A stretch of DNA of 64,000 nucleotides, from contig NZ_JAOPWY010000032.1 of the NCBI RefSeq assembly GCF_025965415.1, positions 1 through 64,000 on the forward strand, read 5' to 3'. The stretch's first letter is position 1; each line of letters starts with the position of its first letter. Shown piece by piece: positions 49,250 to 58,885 of this stretch. The notes under the pieces were generated by a model. It searched no databases. It was not told the origin of the DNA and was given only the letters and a program-made list of their open reading frames with translations. The translations under genes were made by a program, and so were the position numbers. The stretch is from Nocardioides sp. GTDB taxonomy: Bacteria > Actinomycetota > Actinomycetes > Propionibacteriales > Nocardioidaceae.

Positions 49250-51051
49250 ACGCCCACCGGCTCGGCCGGCACGGCGTCACGCCCGGTGACGACCTGGGCG
49301 TGCCACAGCTCGGCGTATCGGCCGTCGCGCTCCAGGAGCTCGTCGTGCCTGCCGCGCTCGACCACCTCGCCGCGGTCCATGACCAGGATCAGGCTGGCCT
49401 CCCGGACGCTGGCGAGGCTGTGCGAGATCACGACGGTGGTGCGCCCGGCCATCAACCGGCGCAACGGCTCGGTGACCCGCCGCGCCGACAGCACGTCCAG
49501 GCCGGTCGTGGGCTCGTCGAGCAGCAGCACCGGGGCGTCGCGCAGCAGGGCGCGGGCGATGGCCACCCGCTGGGCCTGACCGCCCGACAGGCGGCGCCCG
49601 CGCTCCCCCACCCGGGTGTCGTAGCCGTCGGGCAGGGCGGTGATGAAGGCGTGGGCGTCGGCGTCCCGCGCGGCCTGCTCGACCTCGGCGCGGGTGGCGG
49701 ACGGTCGTCCGAAGACGATGTTGTCGAGCACGGTGCCGTCGACGAGCAGGGTCTCCTGCAGCACCACCGCCACGTGACGGCGTACGGACGCGCGCGTCAG
49801 GTCGCGCAGGTCGCGGCCCCCCATGCGGACACAGCCGGTGTCGGGGTCGAGGCTGCGCCTCAGCAGCCCGGCCAGGGTCGACTTGCCCGCCCCGCTGGCG
49901 CCGACGACGGCGACCACGTCGCCCGGCGCGGCGGAGAAGGTGAGACGGCGCACGGCGGGGACGCTCGACCCGGGGTAGGTGAAGCCGACGTCCTCGAAGG
50001 ACAGCTCCCCGCGACCCGCGTCGAGGCTGACGGCTCCGGGCCGGTCGGGGGGCAGGGTCGGCTCGTCGAGGAGCTCGATCACGCGCTCGGCCCCCGCGGA
50101 GGCGGAGAAGGCGTTCGTGATGGTGCTGCCCAGCCCGCGCACCGGGCCGTAGAGCCGGCTGAGGAAGGTCAGGAAGGCGAGCAGGCCACCGACGGTGAGG
50201 CGGTCCTGCGACAGCAGCCACGCGCCCGTGCCGATGACCACGAGGGCGCCCAGGAGCTCGATGAAGTCCAGCGTCGGGCTGTAGAGCGAGCGCAGGCGTG
50301 CCGAGGCCATCTCGGCGCGGTACTTGCCCTCCGCCTCGGCGACGTAGCGCTGCACCTCGCGACCGCCCTGGTCGTAGGCCTGCACCAGCGGCAGCGTGCT
50401 CAGCGTCTGCTCGAGGGAGGTGTTGAGCGTGCCCGAACGGCGCTGCTTCTCCCGGGAGATCTCCTTGAGCCGGCGGGCGAAGTAGCGCGACGTGGCCCAG
50501 AACAGGGGCGTCACCACCAGCGCGACCAGCGCGAGGAGCGGCTGCAGGACGAAGAGCGCGGCGGAGAAGAAGACGAGCTGCAGCAGGCTCGAGACCGCGC
50601 TGCTCGCCCCGGACACCAGGAAGGACTCGATCGCGGACACGTCTCCCGACACCCGGCTCATGACGTCGCCGAGGCGGCTGCGGGAGAGGAACTCCAGCGG
50701 CAGCCGCTGCAGGTGCTCCAGCAACGCGGTGCGTACGTCGACGAGGAACCGCTGGCTGAGCCAGGTGGACAGCAGGCGGTCGGCGCCGTCGCAGACCGCC
50801 TGGACGAGCGTGAGGCCGACGTAGGTCGCGGCGACCAGGGGGAACAGGCCGAAGTCGCGCGGGATGAGCACGTCGTCGACGACCACCTTGAAGAGCCAGA
50901 TCTCCACCGACAGCAGGGCCGGGCTGATGGCTGCGAGCAGCAGGGCGACGAGCATCCAGCCCTTGCGAGGAGCGGCGTAGGGCCAGAAGCGGCGCACCAC
51001 GTCGCGCACCCGCAGGCCCGACCGCGCGGGCCGGGTGGGGGTGCGCGACAT
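49246..51051 (-). CDS. ABC exporter, fused membrane and ATPase domains
   Basis: This 601-residue half-transporter has six membrane segments in residues about 25-310. The nucleotide-binding domain (about 350-590) has Walker [12 protein letters not shown], signature [14 protein letters not shown] and Walker [13 protein letters not shown]. It has no N-terminal C39 peptidase domain. The ATG at 51051 is preceded by GGAGA. It lies 77 bases after the Thr-repeat peptide gene and overlaps the kinase gene, so peptide, exporter and kinase form one operon. The substrate is probably the peptide. Confidence 0.92.
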   Translation of the reverse strand: MSRTPTRPARSGLRVRDVVRRFWPYAAPRKGWMLVALLLAAISPALLSVEIWLFKVVVDDVLIPRDFGLFPLVAATYVGLTLVQAVCDGADRLLSTWLSQRFLVDVRTALLEHLQRLPLEFLSRSRLGDVMSRVSGDVSAIESFLVSGASSAVSSLLQLVFFSAALFVLQPLLALVALVVTPLFWATSRYFARRLKEISREKQRRSGTLNTSLEQTLSTLPLVQAYDQGGREVQRYVAEAEGKYRAEMASARLRSLYSPTLDFIELLGALVVIGTGAWLLSQDRLTVGGLLAFLTFLSRLYGPVRGLGSTITNAFSASAGAERVIELLDEPTLPPDRPGAVSLDAGRGELSFEDVGFTYPGSSVPAVRRLTFSAAPGDVVAVVGASGAGKSTLAGLLRRSLDPDTGCVRMGGRDLRDLTRASVRRHVAVVLQETLLVDGTVLDNIVFGRPSATRAEVEQAARDADAHAFITALPDGYDTRVGERGRRLSGGQAQRVAIARALLRDAPVLLLDEPTTGLDVLSARRVTEPLRRLMAGRTTVVISHSLASVREASLILVMDRGEVVERGRHDELLERDGRYAELWHAQVVTGRDAVPAEPVGV

Positions 51052-51128
51052 CGGGTCTCCTGGGGTGAGTTGCAGGAACGGGGAGGGACGGGCGAGGTGG
51101 GGGCCTCGCCCGTCCCAGGGAGCTCCGG

Positions 51129-51257
51129 TCAGTGACCGGTGCGGGTGCGGGTGCTGGTGCCCGTGTTGGTGTTGGTGTTGGTGTTGGTGTGGGTGCCGGT
51201 CGAGTTGCGGCCGCGGCCACGACCACGGCCCCGCGTCTGGTAGGCGCTGAATCCCAT
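51129..51257 (-). CDS. 42-residue Thr-x repeat peptide, candidate modified peptide precursor
   Basis: An ATG with a perfect AAGGAGGAG three bases upstream opens a 42-residue frame that ends in TGA. It reads MGFSAYQT, an Arg-Gly tract (residues 9-17), then NS and a tract in which every second residue from 20 to 40 is Thr, the others being Gly, His, Asn (four times), Gly, Ser, Arg and Arg. No Cys is present. It precedes an ABC exporter and a kinase on the same strand. The Thr tract could be phosphorylated or dehydrated. Not a known family to me. Confidence 0.75.
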   Translation of the reverse strand: MGFSAYQTRGRGRGRGRNSTGTHTNTNTNTNTGTSTRTRTGH

Positions 51258-51370
51258 GGCTCCTCCTTCCATCGATGGTTCGTCCCGGTCCTGCGAGGTG
51301 TCTTCCTGGGACCGGCTGATGGCTCGACGCTATGAGGCAGCGGGTCCAGTTGGGCAGATGTCCGTTGGTA

Positions 51371-52099
51371 CTAGGACCCCCCGGCGCCGCCGTGCGGCAG
51401 GTCGTGCGGGCTCTCCTCGAAGCGCGACGAGAGGGCGTAGCGCAGGAGCACCACGTCACCGATCTGCAGCGTCTCGGCGAGGCGCGCGCGGTGCCCCGGG
51501 TTCCAGGGGAAGGCACCGTCGCCCACGAAGCGCCGGGCCTGCGACGTGCCGACGAAGAACGGGGCGACCACGAGGTGGAGCTCGTCCGCCGCCGCCGCGG
51601 TCAGGAACTGGGTGTGCACGTGGCCGCCGCCCTCGACCATGAGCCGGCGCACGCCGCGGTCGTAGAGGTCCTCGGTGAGGCGGCCGACCTCGACCCGGGC
51701 GCCGCCGTCGACGACGGTCGCCACCCCGTCGAGGCGGCGGCGGGCGGCAGCGACCGAGCCGCGCGGGCAGTAGACGATCTTCTCGGTGTCGCCGGTCGCG
51801 AAAAAGTTGCTGGCCACGTCGAGGTGCCCGTGGCGGGTCAGGGTCACCTTCGTGGGCGACTCCGCGAGGCCGCGCTGGCGGCGCTGCGCGCGACGGGCGG
51901 GGTCGCGGACCAGCAGCCGCGGGTTGTCGTCGCGCACCGTCCCGGCGCCCACCAGGATCGCGTCGCACTCGGAGCGCACCCGGTCGACGCGGTCGAGGTC
52001 GGCCTCGTTGGACAGGACGAGGCGCTCGTCGGTGCCACTGCCGAGGTAGCCGTCGAGCGAGATGCTGCAGCTGAGGATCGTGTAGGGCCGCTCAGGCAT
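51371..52099 (-). CDS. RibD C-terminal-like reductase (dihydrofolate reductase family)
   Basis: This 242-residue enzyme of the RibD-C/DHFR-like fold has SISLDGYLGSGTDERLVLSN, DAILVGAGTVRDDNPRLLVR, VEGGGHVHTQFL and LVVAPFFVG. In riboflavin synthesis this fold reduces a ribosyl-aminopyrimidine with NADPH. Stand-alone versions also occur in secondary pathways. It is the last gene of the five-gene set and overlaps its upstream neighbour by eight bases. The substrate is unknown. Confidence 0.85.
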   Translation of the reverse strand: MPERPYTILSCSISLDGYLGSGTDERLVLSNEADLDRVDRVRSECDAILVGAGTVRDDNPRLLVRDPARRAQRRQRGLAESPTKVTLTRHGHLDVASNFFATGDTEKIVYCPRGSVAAARRRLDGVATVVDGGARVEVGRLTEDLYDRGVRRLMVEGGGHVHTQFLTAAAADELHLVVAPFFVGTSQARRFVGDGAFPWNPGHRARLAETLQIGDVVLLRYALSSRFEESPHDLPHGGAGGS

Positions 52100-53036
52100 G
52101 CGACCCGCCTCCTGCGGCCGCGACCTCGGCGGTGGGCGCGGGCGCCGGGGTGCGCCACGCCACCGCCAGCACGACGGCACCCGGCAGGTTGGCGACCAGC
52201 ACCATCGCGCCGTAGGCCACCGCCGTCGCCAAGCCCGTGGCGGCACCCAGCCCGGCCGCCGCGAACACCCAGGCGGCCATGCCCTCACGCGGTCCCCACC
52301 CGGCCAGGTTCAGCGGGATGCCGGCGGCGACCAGCACCACCAGCGCCAGCGGCACCAGGCTCGCGACGGGAGCGTCCACCCCGACCGCGCGGGCCGCCAC
52401 GACGTAGGTGGCGACGTAGCCGACCGTGGCGACGCACGACGCCGCGACCACCCCCGGCCACGACCGCCGCACCAGGAGAGAGAGCCGTACGTCGTCGCGC
52501 ACCGTGCGCGCCACGCGACACCACCACGCGTCACTGCTCGGCGCGAGCAGCACCAGCGACACCAGGATCGCGGCCGCCCCGGCCACGATCGCGAGCACCC
52601 AGGGCAGCAGTGGGCGCACGGGCGACGGGAGCAGCACCAGGACGACCACGGCCAGGGCCGCCTGCACGACCTGCCCGGCGAACCGCTCCCAGGCGACCGT
52701 CCGGAGCGCCCGCCCGGTCTCCCGGGTCGGTCGGCCGAGCCGCAGGCCGCGGTGGACGTCGCCCAGCACACCGCCGGGCAGGACCGTGTTGAGGAACTGC
52801 GCCCGGTAGCAGGCCGCCACCGCCGTCGGCAGCGGCACGTCCATCCCGAGCTCCCGCGCGACCAGGTGCCAGCGCCAGGCACACGCCAGCGTCGTGACGG
52901 CGGCGATGCCCGTGCCGAGTGCGAGGGGCCCGACGTCGACGGCTCGCAGGCCCGCCAGGACGGAGCCACCACCCACCCGGTGCACGACGTACGCCAGCAC
53001 GCACGCGCCCGCCACCCACCGCCAGGACGTCCTCAT
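52092..53036 (-). CDS. lysylphosphatidylglycerol synthase TM-type membrane protein
   Basis: This 314-residue protein has seven to eight membrane segments and the PF03706-type signatures AQFLNTVLPGGVLGDVHRG and VAAGIPLNLAGWGPREGMAA. Members without a synthetase domain are thought to flip or transport lipid-linked products. It overlaps the glycosyltransferase gene by four bases. It fits a role in handling a lipid-linked intermediate of this pathway. Confidence 0.85.
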   Translation of the reverse strand: MRTSWRWVAGACVLAYVVHRVGGGSVLAGLRAVDVGPLALGTGIAAVTTLACAWRWHLVARELGMDVPLPTAVAACYRAQFLNTVLPGGVLGDVHRGLRLGRPTRETGRALRTVAWERFAGQVVQAALAVVVLVLLPSPVRPLLPWVLAIVAGAAAILVSLVLLAPSSDAWWCRVARTVRDDVRLSLLVRRSWPGVVAASCVATVGYVATYVVAARAVGVDAPVASLVPLALVVLVAAGIPLNLAGWGPREGMAAWVFAAAGLGAATGLATAVAYGAMVLVANLPGAVVLAVAWRTPAPAPTAEVAAAGGGSHA

Positions 53037-54091
53037 GCCGCCACGTCCCGAACGACGTCGGCCACGAGCGCCGCGGTGGCCGGCCACCCCGCGAGCCCGC
53101 GTCGCCTCTCGCGAGCCGTCGCGCGCAGGTCCTCGCGGAGCGAGGCGCCCGTGAGCCACAGGCGCAGCGCCATGGCCAGCGCCGGGCCGTCGCCGGCGGG
53201 CACCAGGATGCCGGGGTAGCGCCCGCGGGCGGTCTCCCCCATCGCCTCGCGCACGCCCCCGACGTCGGCGGCAACGACCGGCAGTCCGCGAGCGAGCGCC
53301 TCGGTCACGACCATGCCGTAGGTCTCGGTGCGGCTGGGCAGCACCAGGAGGTCGGCCCGTGCATAGGCCTCGTCCAGGTCGGGCCCACCCAGGGCGCCCG
53401 CGAGCGCGACCCGGTCCCCCAGCCCGAGCTCGTCCGCCGTGTGCCGCAGGTGTGCCGCGGCGGCGGGCTCCACCGACGTCGAACCCGCGCAGGTCCAGCG
53501 CCACCGGAGGTCGGCGAGGCCGGCGAGAGCCGCCAGCAGCCGGTCCTGGCCCTTGACCGCACAGATGCTGCCCACAGTGAGCAGCGAGCCGCCGTCCGCC
53601 GACCCGCGGGCGGTGGGAGCCCGGTCGACGCCGGGGTGGGCGACGTGCACGCGCGCCGGGTCAAGGTCGTACTCCTCGACCAGCCAACCGCGACACCACG
53701 CGCTGGGCGTGAGCACCGAGGCGGCGGCCGCCGCCACCTCGCGCTCCGCGCGCCGGGCCCCCCGGTCGTCGACCCCCGCCGGCAGGTGCATCAGCAGCAC
53801 GATCCGGAGCCGGCGGCTCGCGGACGTCATGACCTTCGGCAGTCGCGACGCCAGCAGGCCGTCGACCACCACCGAGGCGTGGTCCGGGATCCCGTCCAGG
53901 GCCCGCTCGAGGTTCGTCGCGCCGGGCCCCGGCTGCCACGGCCAACCACCGTCGACCTCGACGACGCGCACCCGATGGCCCTGGTCGCGCAGGGCTGCGC
54001 ACAAACGGCGGTCGTAGGTGTTGCCGCCGCTCGCCCGCGTCGGGTCGTCGATGCCCGCCGGGACGACGAGGTGCAGCACGGCCGGCGTCAC
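53033..54091 (-). CDS. glycosyltransferase family 4
   Basis: This 352-residue GT-B glycosyltransferase has the N-terminal signature [20 protein letters not shown] and the C-terminal donor site [20 protein letters not shown], with the Glu pair of family GT4, then [14 protein letters not shown]. It would transfer a sugar from a nucleotide donor. The GTG start at 54091 overlaps the stop of the 6-carboxytetrahydropterin synthase-like gene. Confidence 0.9.
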   Translation of the reverse strand: MTPAVLHLVVPAGIDDPTRASGGNTYDRRLCAALRDQGHRVRVVEVDGGWPWQPGPGATNLERALDGIPDHASVVVDGLLASRLPKVMTSASRRLRIVLLMHLPAGVDDRGARRAEREVAAAAASVLTPSAWCRGWLVEEYDLDPARVHVAHPGVDRAPTARGSADGGSLLTVGSICAVKGQDRLLAALAGLADLRWRWTCAGSTSVEPAAAAHLRHTADELGLGDRVALAGALGGPDLDEAYARADLLVLPSRTETYGMVVTEALARGLPVVAADVGGVREAMGETARGRYPGILVPAGDGPALAMALRLWLTGASLREDLRATARERRRGLAGWPATAALVADVVRDVAA

Positions 54092-54483
54092 AGCGCCCGC
54101 TCGTAGCTGGCCCACGCGACGTGGGACTCGTGGAGGGTGACGACGACGGCGCTGACGTGCGGCACCGGCCCCAGCGCGCCGGCCGCGACCTGCTCGGCCA
54201 GCCGGTCCGCCACGTGGCGGGCGAGCACCTCGGTCGTGGTGTTGCGCCCGGCGAACGCGGCGACGTCGTCGAGGTTGCGGTAGGACAGCTCCGCCACGAC
54301 CCGCCTCAGCTCGTCGGTCGCGCGCCCGATGTCGACGAGGATGCCGTCGTCGTCGAGCGCGTCGCCGCGGAAGGTCGCATCGACGACGAAGGTCGCACCG
54401 TGCAGCCCTTGCGCGGGCCCGAACACCTCGCCGCGCAGGCTGTGCGCCACCATCATGTGGTCGCGGACCGTCACGCCGAACAC
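54088..54483 (-). CDS. 6-carboxytetrahydropterin synthase-like (PTPS/QueD family)
   Basis: This 131-residue protein has the PTPS fold: zinc ligands in [23 protein letters not shown], written here in two parts (HS..., then LHGAT), [35 protein letters not shown] and [12 protein letters not shown] at the end. Proteins of this fold act on dihydroneopterin triphosphate or a related substrate. No queuosine genes are present here, so a role in another pterin-derived pathway is likely. GTG start. Confidence 0.85.
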   Translation of the reverse strand: MFGVTVRDHMMVAHSLRGEVFGPAQGLHGATFVVDATFRGDALDDDGILVDIGRATDELRRVVAELSYRNLDDVAAFAGRNTTTEVLARHVADRLAEQVAAGALGPVPHVSAVVVTLHESHVAWASYERAL

Positions 54484-55466
54484 GCCGCCACCTCCTCGTA
54501 GGTCACCGCGTGGCACAGCGCCGGCAGTGCGCCCGACACGAGTCGCGGCATGACCTCCGGCAGTGACTCGAAGGGCGACTCCCCCGTCAGCAGGCAGTCG
54601 AAGGCGTCGTCGTGCAGCAGGTCGAGGGCGAGGGCGAGGCGCTGGGCAGTCGTACGCCGGTCCCGGCGCGCCGGCGCCACCCGGCCCACCTGGCTGGCCC
54701 GGAGCGTGAGCCGGCCGGAGTGGAAGCTGCCCCCCAACGACACCGTGGTCGGCGCGTCGCCGTACCAACTGAGCTCGAGCACCGTCCCCTCCGCCGCGAG
54801 CAGGTCGAGCGAGCGCTGCAGGCCGGCCGAGGTGGCGCTGGTGTGGAGCACGAGGTCGGCGCCCGCCTCCGCGTCCTCGGGCAGGGAGAAGTCCACGCCG
54901 AGAGCGGCGGCCACCGGCGCCCGGGACGGGTCCACGTCGACGAGCGTCACGCTCGTGCGCGGCACGCGCGAGGCGAGGCGGGCGACCGTGCAACCGAGGA
55001 CCCCCGCGCCCACGACCACGATCCGGTCGCCGACCAGCGGGGGCGCGTCCCAGAGGGCGTTGACGGCCGTCTCCACCATCCCGGCCAGAACGGCGCGGGC
55101 CACCGGCACCCCCTCGGGCACCGGCGTGACCGCCGCGGCCGGCACGACGTACGCCGTCTGGTGCGGGTGGAGGCAGAAGACGTGGCGCCCGAGCAGCGGG
55201 TCGGGCCCCTCCTCGACGAGGCCGACGCTGAGGTAGCCGTACTTCACGGGCCCGGGGAAGTCCCCGTCCTGGAAGGGCGCCCGCATCGCGTCGTGCTGGC
55301 TCGCGGGCACGTGTCCCCCGAAGACCAGGCTCTCCGTCCCGCGGCTGACCGCGGAACGCACGGTCCGCACGACCACGTCGTGCGGGCGGGGCTCGGTGAG
55401 CGCGAGGTCCCGGATCTCGCCCACCCCCGGCTCACGGACCCAGAAGGCCCGCGCGTGTCGCTGCAT
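54471..55466 (-). CDS. medium-chain dehydrogenase/reductase, zinc-type alcohol dehydrogenase-like
   Basis: This 331-residue MDR-type protein has [35 protein letters not shown] and the NAD(P)-binding motif [20 protein letters not shown], then an acidic residue (DVDPSR). The Cys cluster of structural zinc is absent. It may oxidise or rearrange a sugar or pterin intermediate. It is the first gene of the minus-strand set and overlaps the PTPS-like gene by thirteen bases. Confidence 0.88.
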   Translation of the reverse strand: MQRHARAFWVREPGVGEIRDLALTEPRPHDVVVRTVRSAVSRGTESLVFGGHVPASQHDAMRAPFQDGDFPGPVKYGYLSVGLVEEGPDPLLGRHVFCLHPHQTAYVVPAAAVTPVPEGVPVARAVLAGMVETAVNALWDAPPLVGDRIVVVGAGVLGCTVARLASRVPRTSVTLVDVDPSRAPVAAALGVDFSLPEDAEAGADLVLHTSATSAGLQRSLDLLAAEGTVLELSWYGDAPTTVSLGGSFHSGRLTLRASQVGRVAPARRDRRTTAQRLALALDLLHDDAFDCLLTGESPFESLPEVMPRLVSGALPALCHAVTYEEVAACSA

Positions 55467-55567
55467 CCGTCCACCTCTGGTCTTTGCGGGTGAACCGGAC
55501 GGCGCCCGGCTCCGTTCCCACTCTTGAGCTGCCTGGAGCTGCCTGCAACGGGGTGAACGGAGGAGAG

Positions 55568-57238
55568 GTGCCGACGGTTCAACGCCGGACCCCGACGGTG
55601 CTGTCGGGGGCCCTGACCCTGCTCGCGCTCGTCGTCGTGGTGGTGGCCCTCGTCGTGCCCGACCGGCTGGAGGACGTGACCCCGACCGCCTTCCTCCGGC
55701 TCCCGGTCGAGCTGGTCGTGCTGCTCGGCCTGGTGCTCGCGCTCCCGGACCGCGCTCGCCCGCTGCGTCGTCTCCTGGTCGCCGGAGCGGGGATCATCCT
55801 GGCGCTGCTGACGGTCCTCAGGGCCCTGGACATCGGGTTCGTGGAGGCGCTGAACCGGCCCTTCGACCCGTTGATCGACTGGCGCTACGGGCCGGACCTC
55901 GTCGAGACCGTCCGGGGCTCCGCTCCCGGCGCGCTCGGTGTGCTGCTGCTGGGCGGCGCGGTGCTCACCCTGCTCGGGATCGTGGCGCTGGTGCCGCTCG
56001 CCGTACGCCGCCTCGCGCGAGTGGCCCGTCGCCACCGACCGGCGGCCGCGCGCCTGGTCGCCGTCCTCGCCTCGGCGTGGGTGGCCGCCAGCCTCCTCGG
56101 CGTGCAGGTCGGCTCGCACCCCCTGGCCTCGGACGACGCCGCCTCCTATGCCTTCGACCAGGTGGCGCGCGTGCCGTCCGAGCTGCGTGACCAGCGCGCG
56201 TTCGTCCGCGCCGCGGCGAGCGACCCGGAGCGCGACACCCCGGCCGGCGAGCTCCTGACCGGGCTGCGCGGTAAGGACGTCCTGCTCGTCTTCGTCGAGA
56301 GCTACGGTCGCGTCGCGCTCGACGACCCGGGACTCTCCGGGCCCGTCACCGACGCGCTCGCCGACGGCGCTCGCGACCTGGGACGACAGGGCTGGTCCGC
56401 CCGCAGCGCCTGGCTCACCTCGCCCACCTTCGGCGCGCTCAGCTGGCTCGCGCACTCCACGCTCCAGTCGGGACTCTGGGTCGACAGCCAGCGGCGCTAC
56501 GACCACCTCGTGACCACCCGCCGGGAGACGTTGTCGAGCCTGTTCGGCCGTGCCGGCTGGCGCACGGCGGCCGCGGTGCCGGCGAACACCCGCGACTGGC
56601 CGGAGGGCGCCTTCTACGGGTTCGACCACGTCTACGACTCGCGCAACCTCGGCTACGCCGGCCCACGGTTCGGCTACCCGACGATGCCCGACCAGTTCAT
56701 CCTCGACGCGTTCCGGCGCCTCGAGCTCGCTCCGCGTGACCGCGCACCGGTGATGGCCGAGATCGACCTCATCAGCAGCCACGCACCGTGGTCGCGCACC
56801 CCCCACCTGGTGCCGCAGGACGCCATCGGCGACGGCTCTGTCTTCGAGGGCATGCCGGAGACGCTGCCTTCGGAGTCCGACATCTGGCCGGATGCCGACC
56901 GGGTGCGGGCGGCGTACGCCGACTCCATCGGCTACTCCCTGCGCTCCGTCAGCGCGTTCCTGTCGGCGTCGGCCGACGACGACCTCGTCGTGGTCCTCGT
57001 CGGCGACCACCAGCCGGCGACCATCGTCTCCGGGGACGACGCCGGTCACGACGTACCCGTCACCGTGCTCTCCCGCGACCAGGGTGTGGTCGATCGGATC
57101 ACGCCGTGGGGCTGGGACCTGGGGCTGCGCCCCACGGCCGACGCCCCCGTGTGGCGCATGGATGCCTTCCGCGACGAGTTCCTCGCCGCGTTCGGTCCCG
57201 AGGGCGACACTGGGACCCCGCCGGCGAGCACCCGGTGA
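55568..57238 (+). CDS. membrane sulfatase/phosphoglycerol transferase-like protein
   Basis: This 556-residue protein has about four N-terminal membrane segments and an extracytoplasmic alkaline-phosphatase superfamily domain. Candidate metal and catalytic residues are Glu in LVFVESYGRV, Thr/Ser in SPTFGALSWLAHSTLQSG, and Asp-His in VVLVGDHQPA. The GTG at 55568 follows GGAGGAGAG. It may modify an envelope polymer or lipid. The ECF sigma gene starts 45 bases downstream. Confidence 0.85.
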   Translation: MPTVQRRTPTVLSGALTLLALVVVVVALVVPDRLEDVTPTAFLRLPVELVVLLGLVLALPDRARPLRRLLVAGAGIILALLTVLRALDIGFVEALNRPFDPLIDWRYGPDLVETVRGSAPGALGVLLLGGAVLTLLGIVALVPLAVRRLARVARRHRPAAARLVAVLASAWVAASLLGVQVGSHPLASDDAASYAFDQVARVPSELRDQRAFVRAAASDPERDTPAGELLTGLRGKDVLLVFVESYGRVALDDPGLSGPVTDALADGARDLGRQGWSARSAWLTSPTFGALSWLAHSTLQSGLWVDSQRRYDHLVTTRRETLSSLFGRAGWRTAAAVPANTRDWPEGAFYGFDHVYDSRNLGYAGPRFGYPTMPDQFILDAFRRLELAPRDRAPVMAEIDLISSHAPWSRTPHLVPQDAIGDGSVFEGMPETLPSESDIWPDADRVRAAYADSIGYSLRSVSAFLSASADDDLVVVLVGDHQPATIVSGDDAGHDVPVTVLSRDQGVVDRITPWGWDLGLRPTADAPVWRMDAFRDEFLAAFGPEGDTGTPPASTR

Positions 57239-57282
57239 ACCGTTCCCGCACGCCGCGCGTCTTCTCCGGAGGGAGGGGTGAC

Positions 57283-57801
57283 ATGCCGAAGGACGAGGTC
57301 GCGCTCATGCAGCACGTGCACGACGAGCACGCCGAGGTGCTCTGGCGCTTCTGCCTGAGCCTCGTCGGTCACGACCGGGCCCGTGCCGAGGACGTCACCC
57401 AGGAGACCCTCCTGCGCGCCTGGCGCCACGGCGCGATCCTCGACAGCCCTCCGGCGGCGGTGCGCTCATGGCTGTTCACGGTCGCGCGCAACATCGTCAT
57501 CGACGACTGGCGCGGCCGGCGCGCGCGGCCCGAGACCTCGGTCGCCGAGGTCCCCGAGCAGCGCCGCGCCGTCGAGGACGACGAGAGCGACCGGCTCCTC
57601 CTCTCGTGGGTGGTCGCGGAGGCGCTCACCCACCTCTCCGAGGACCACCGCACCGTGCTGCTGGAGTGCTACTACCGCGGCCGTCCCGTCGCCGAGGTGG
57701 CCCGACGTCTCGGCGTCCCCCCGGGCACGGTGAAGTCCCGCACCCACTACGCCCTGCGCGCCCTCCGGCTGGCCCTCGAGGAGATGGGGATGAGCGCGTG
57801 A
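57283..57801 (+). CDS. ECF sigma factor
   Basis: This 172-residue protein has region 2 (HAEVLWRFCLSLVGHDRARA, EDVTQETLLRAWRH, FTVARNIVIDDWRGRRARP) and region 4 (EDHRTVLLECYYRGRPVAEV, LGVPPGTVKSRTHYALRALR). The sequence resembles the SigL/ECF19-type group. It is followed by a coupled zinc-type anti-sigma gene. The ATG has GGAGGG upstream. Confidence 0.93.
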   Translation: MPKDEVALMQHVHDEHAEVLWRFCLSLVGHDRARAEDVTQETLLRAWRHGAILDSPPAAVRSWLFTVARNIVIDDWRGRRARPETSVAEVPEQRRAVEDDESDRLLLSWVVAEALTHLSEDHRTVLLECYYRGRPVAEVARRLGVPPGTVKSRTHYALRALRLALEEMGMSA

Positions 57802-58532
57802 ACACCCACCTGAGGTGCTCCTTCGCCCACCACGACGCGTCCTACGTCCTCGGCGCACTGAGCCCGACCGAGCGGCTGGAGTTCGAGCGGCACCTGGAGA
57901 CGTGCGACGAGTGCTCCCGCACCGTCCGGGCACTGGCAGGCATGCCCGGGCTCCTCGACCTCGTCGACCCGCGGGTGCTCGAGGACCCGCCGGTCGACCC
58001 GCCCCTCCCGGCCACGCTGCTGCCCGCGCTCAACCGGGCGGTGGAGACCCGTCGGCGGCGGCGCACGGTCGTGGTCGCGGGCCTCGCAGCAGCGGCGGCC
58101 GTGGTCGTGGCCGTCAGCGTCCCGACGGTCCTCGACCGCGGCGACGACCCCGCCCCCGTGACGGGCACGGGCACGGGCACGAGCACGAGCACCAGCGCGC
58201 CCTCGGCCGACGTGGAGACGCTCGCGATGGCCCCGCTCGGCGACGTGCCGGTCAAGGCCGACGTGGCCCTGGAGCAGGTCGCGTGGGGCACGCGGCTCCT
58301 GGTCACGTGCACGTACGACGCCGACTGGGTCGACGTCGCGCTCCCCGACGAGGTCGACTACCTGCTCTTCGTGACCGCGCGCGACGGGAGCACCGAGCAG
58401 GTGGGCAGCTGGGCCTCCGTCGACGGCACCACGATGCGCGTGCCTGCCGCCACCTCCGTGGCGCGCAGCGACATCGCCGCCGTCGAGGTCCGCACCACCG
58501 GCGGCCGGGTGGTGCTACGGGTCGAGGCGTGA
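57798..58532 (+). CDS. zinc-type anti-sigma factor, membrane-anchored
   Basis: This 244-residue protein has an N-terminal ZAS domain with the HxxxCxxC motif (HLETCDEC), one membrane segment near residue 95 (VVVAGLAAAAAVVVAVSVPT), and a TGTGTGTSTSTS linker followed by an extracytoplasmic domain. GTG overlaps the sigma stop. It holds the ECF sigma factor at the membrane until a signal comes. Confidence 0.92.
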   Translation: MNTHLRCSFAHHDASYVLGALSPTERLEFERHLETCDECSRTVRALAGMPGLLDLVDPRVLEDPPVDPPLPATLLPALNRAVETRRRRRTVVVAGLAAAAAVVVAVSVPTVLDRGDDPAPVTGTGTGTSTSTSAPSADVETLAMAPLGDVPVKADVALEQVAWGTRLLVTCTYDADWVDVALPDEVDYLLFVTARDGSTEQVGSWASVDGTTMRVPAATSVARSDIAAVEVRTTGGRVVLRVEA

Positions 58533-58880
58533 GCGGAGCGGGTTGTCCGCCGCCAGCAGCCGGGCACCCGCCAGCACCGCGACGACCTCCGACACCGCCG
58601 CGACCCACACCGCCCACCCGGTCCAGTTCGCCGTGACGCCGAACAGCCCGACGGTCGTGGCGAGCACGAACGCGAGCAGCGTGGAGAGCCCGAAGCCCAC
58701 GGCCAGGAAGGCCGGCACCCAGTGCTGCCACACCAGCAGCAGCACCGCGATGACGGCGCCACCGACGGCGTTCAGCATGAAGGAGGGCCCGAGGACGTCG
58801 TCGTCCCGGGCGAAGTCCAGCCAGAGATAGAGGTGCACCGCCGCCGAGACGAGCACCGCGAGGGCTGTCAGGATGCGCAT
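58515..58880 (-). CDS. small four-helix membrane protein
   Basis: This 121-residue protein has four predicted membrane segments; it starts with MRILTALAVLVSAAVHLYLW. Convergent with the anti-sigma gene, overlapping by 18 bases. Begins five bases after the CDP-alcohol phosphatidyltransferase gene. Function unknown. Confidence 0.7.
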   Translation of the reverse strand: MRILTALAVLVSAAVHLYLWLDFARDDDVLGPSFMLNAVGGAVIAVLLLVWQHWVPAFLAVGFGLSTLLAFVLATTVGLFGVTANWTGWAVWVAAVSEVVAVLAGARLLAADNPLRSRLDP

Positions 58881-58885
58881 CGCGA

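Noticed and set aside
51132-51335. Plus-strand Gly/Val/Ala repeat frame opposite the Thr-repeat peptide
   Set aside because: It has no ribosome-binding site and arises from reading the complement of the Thr codon repeat.
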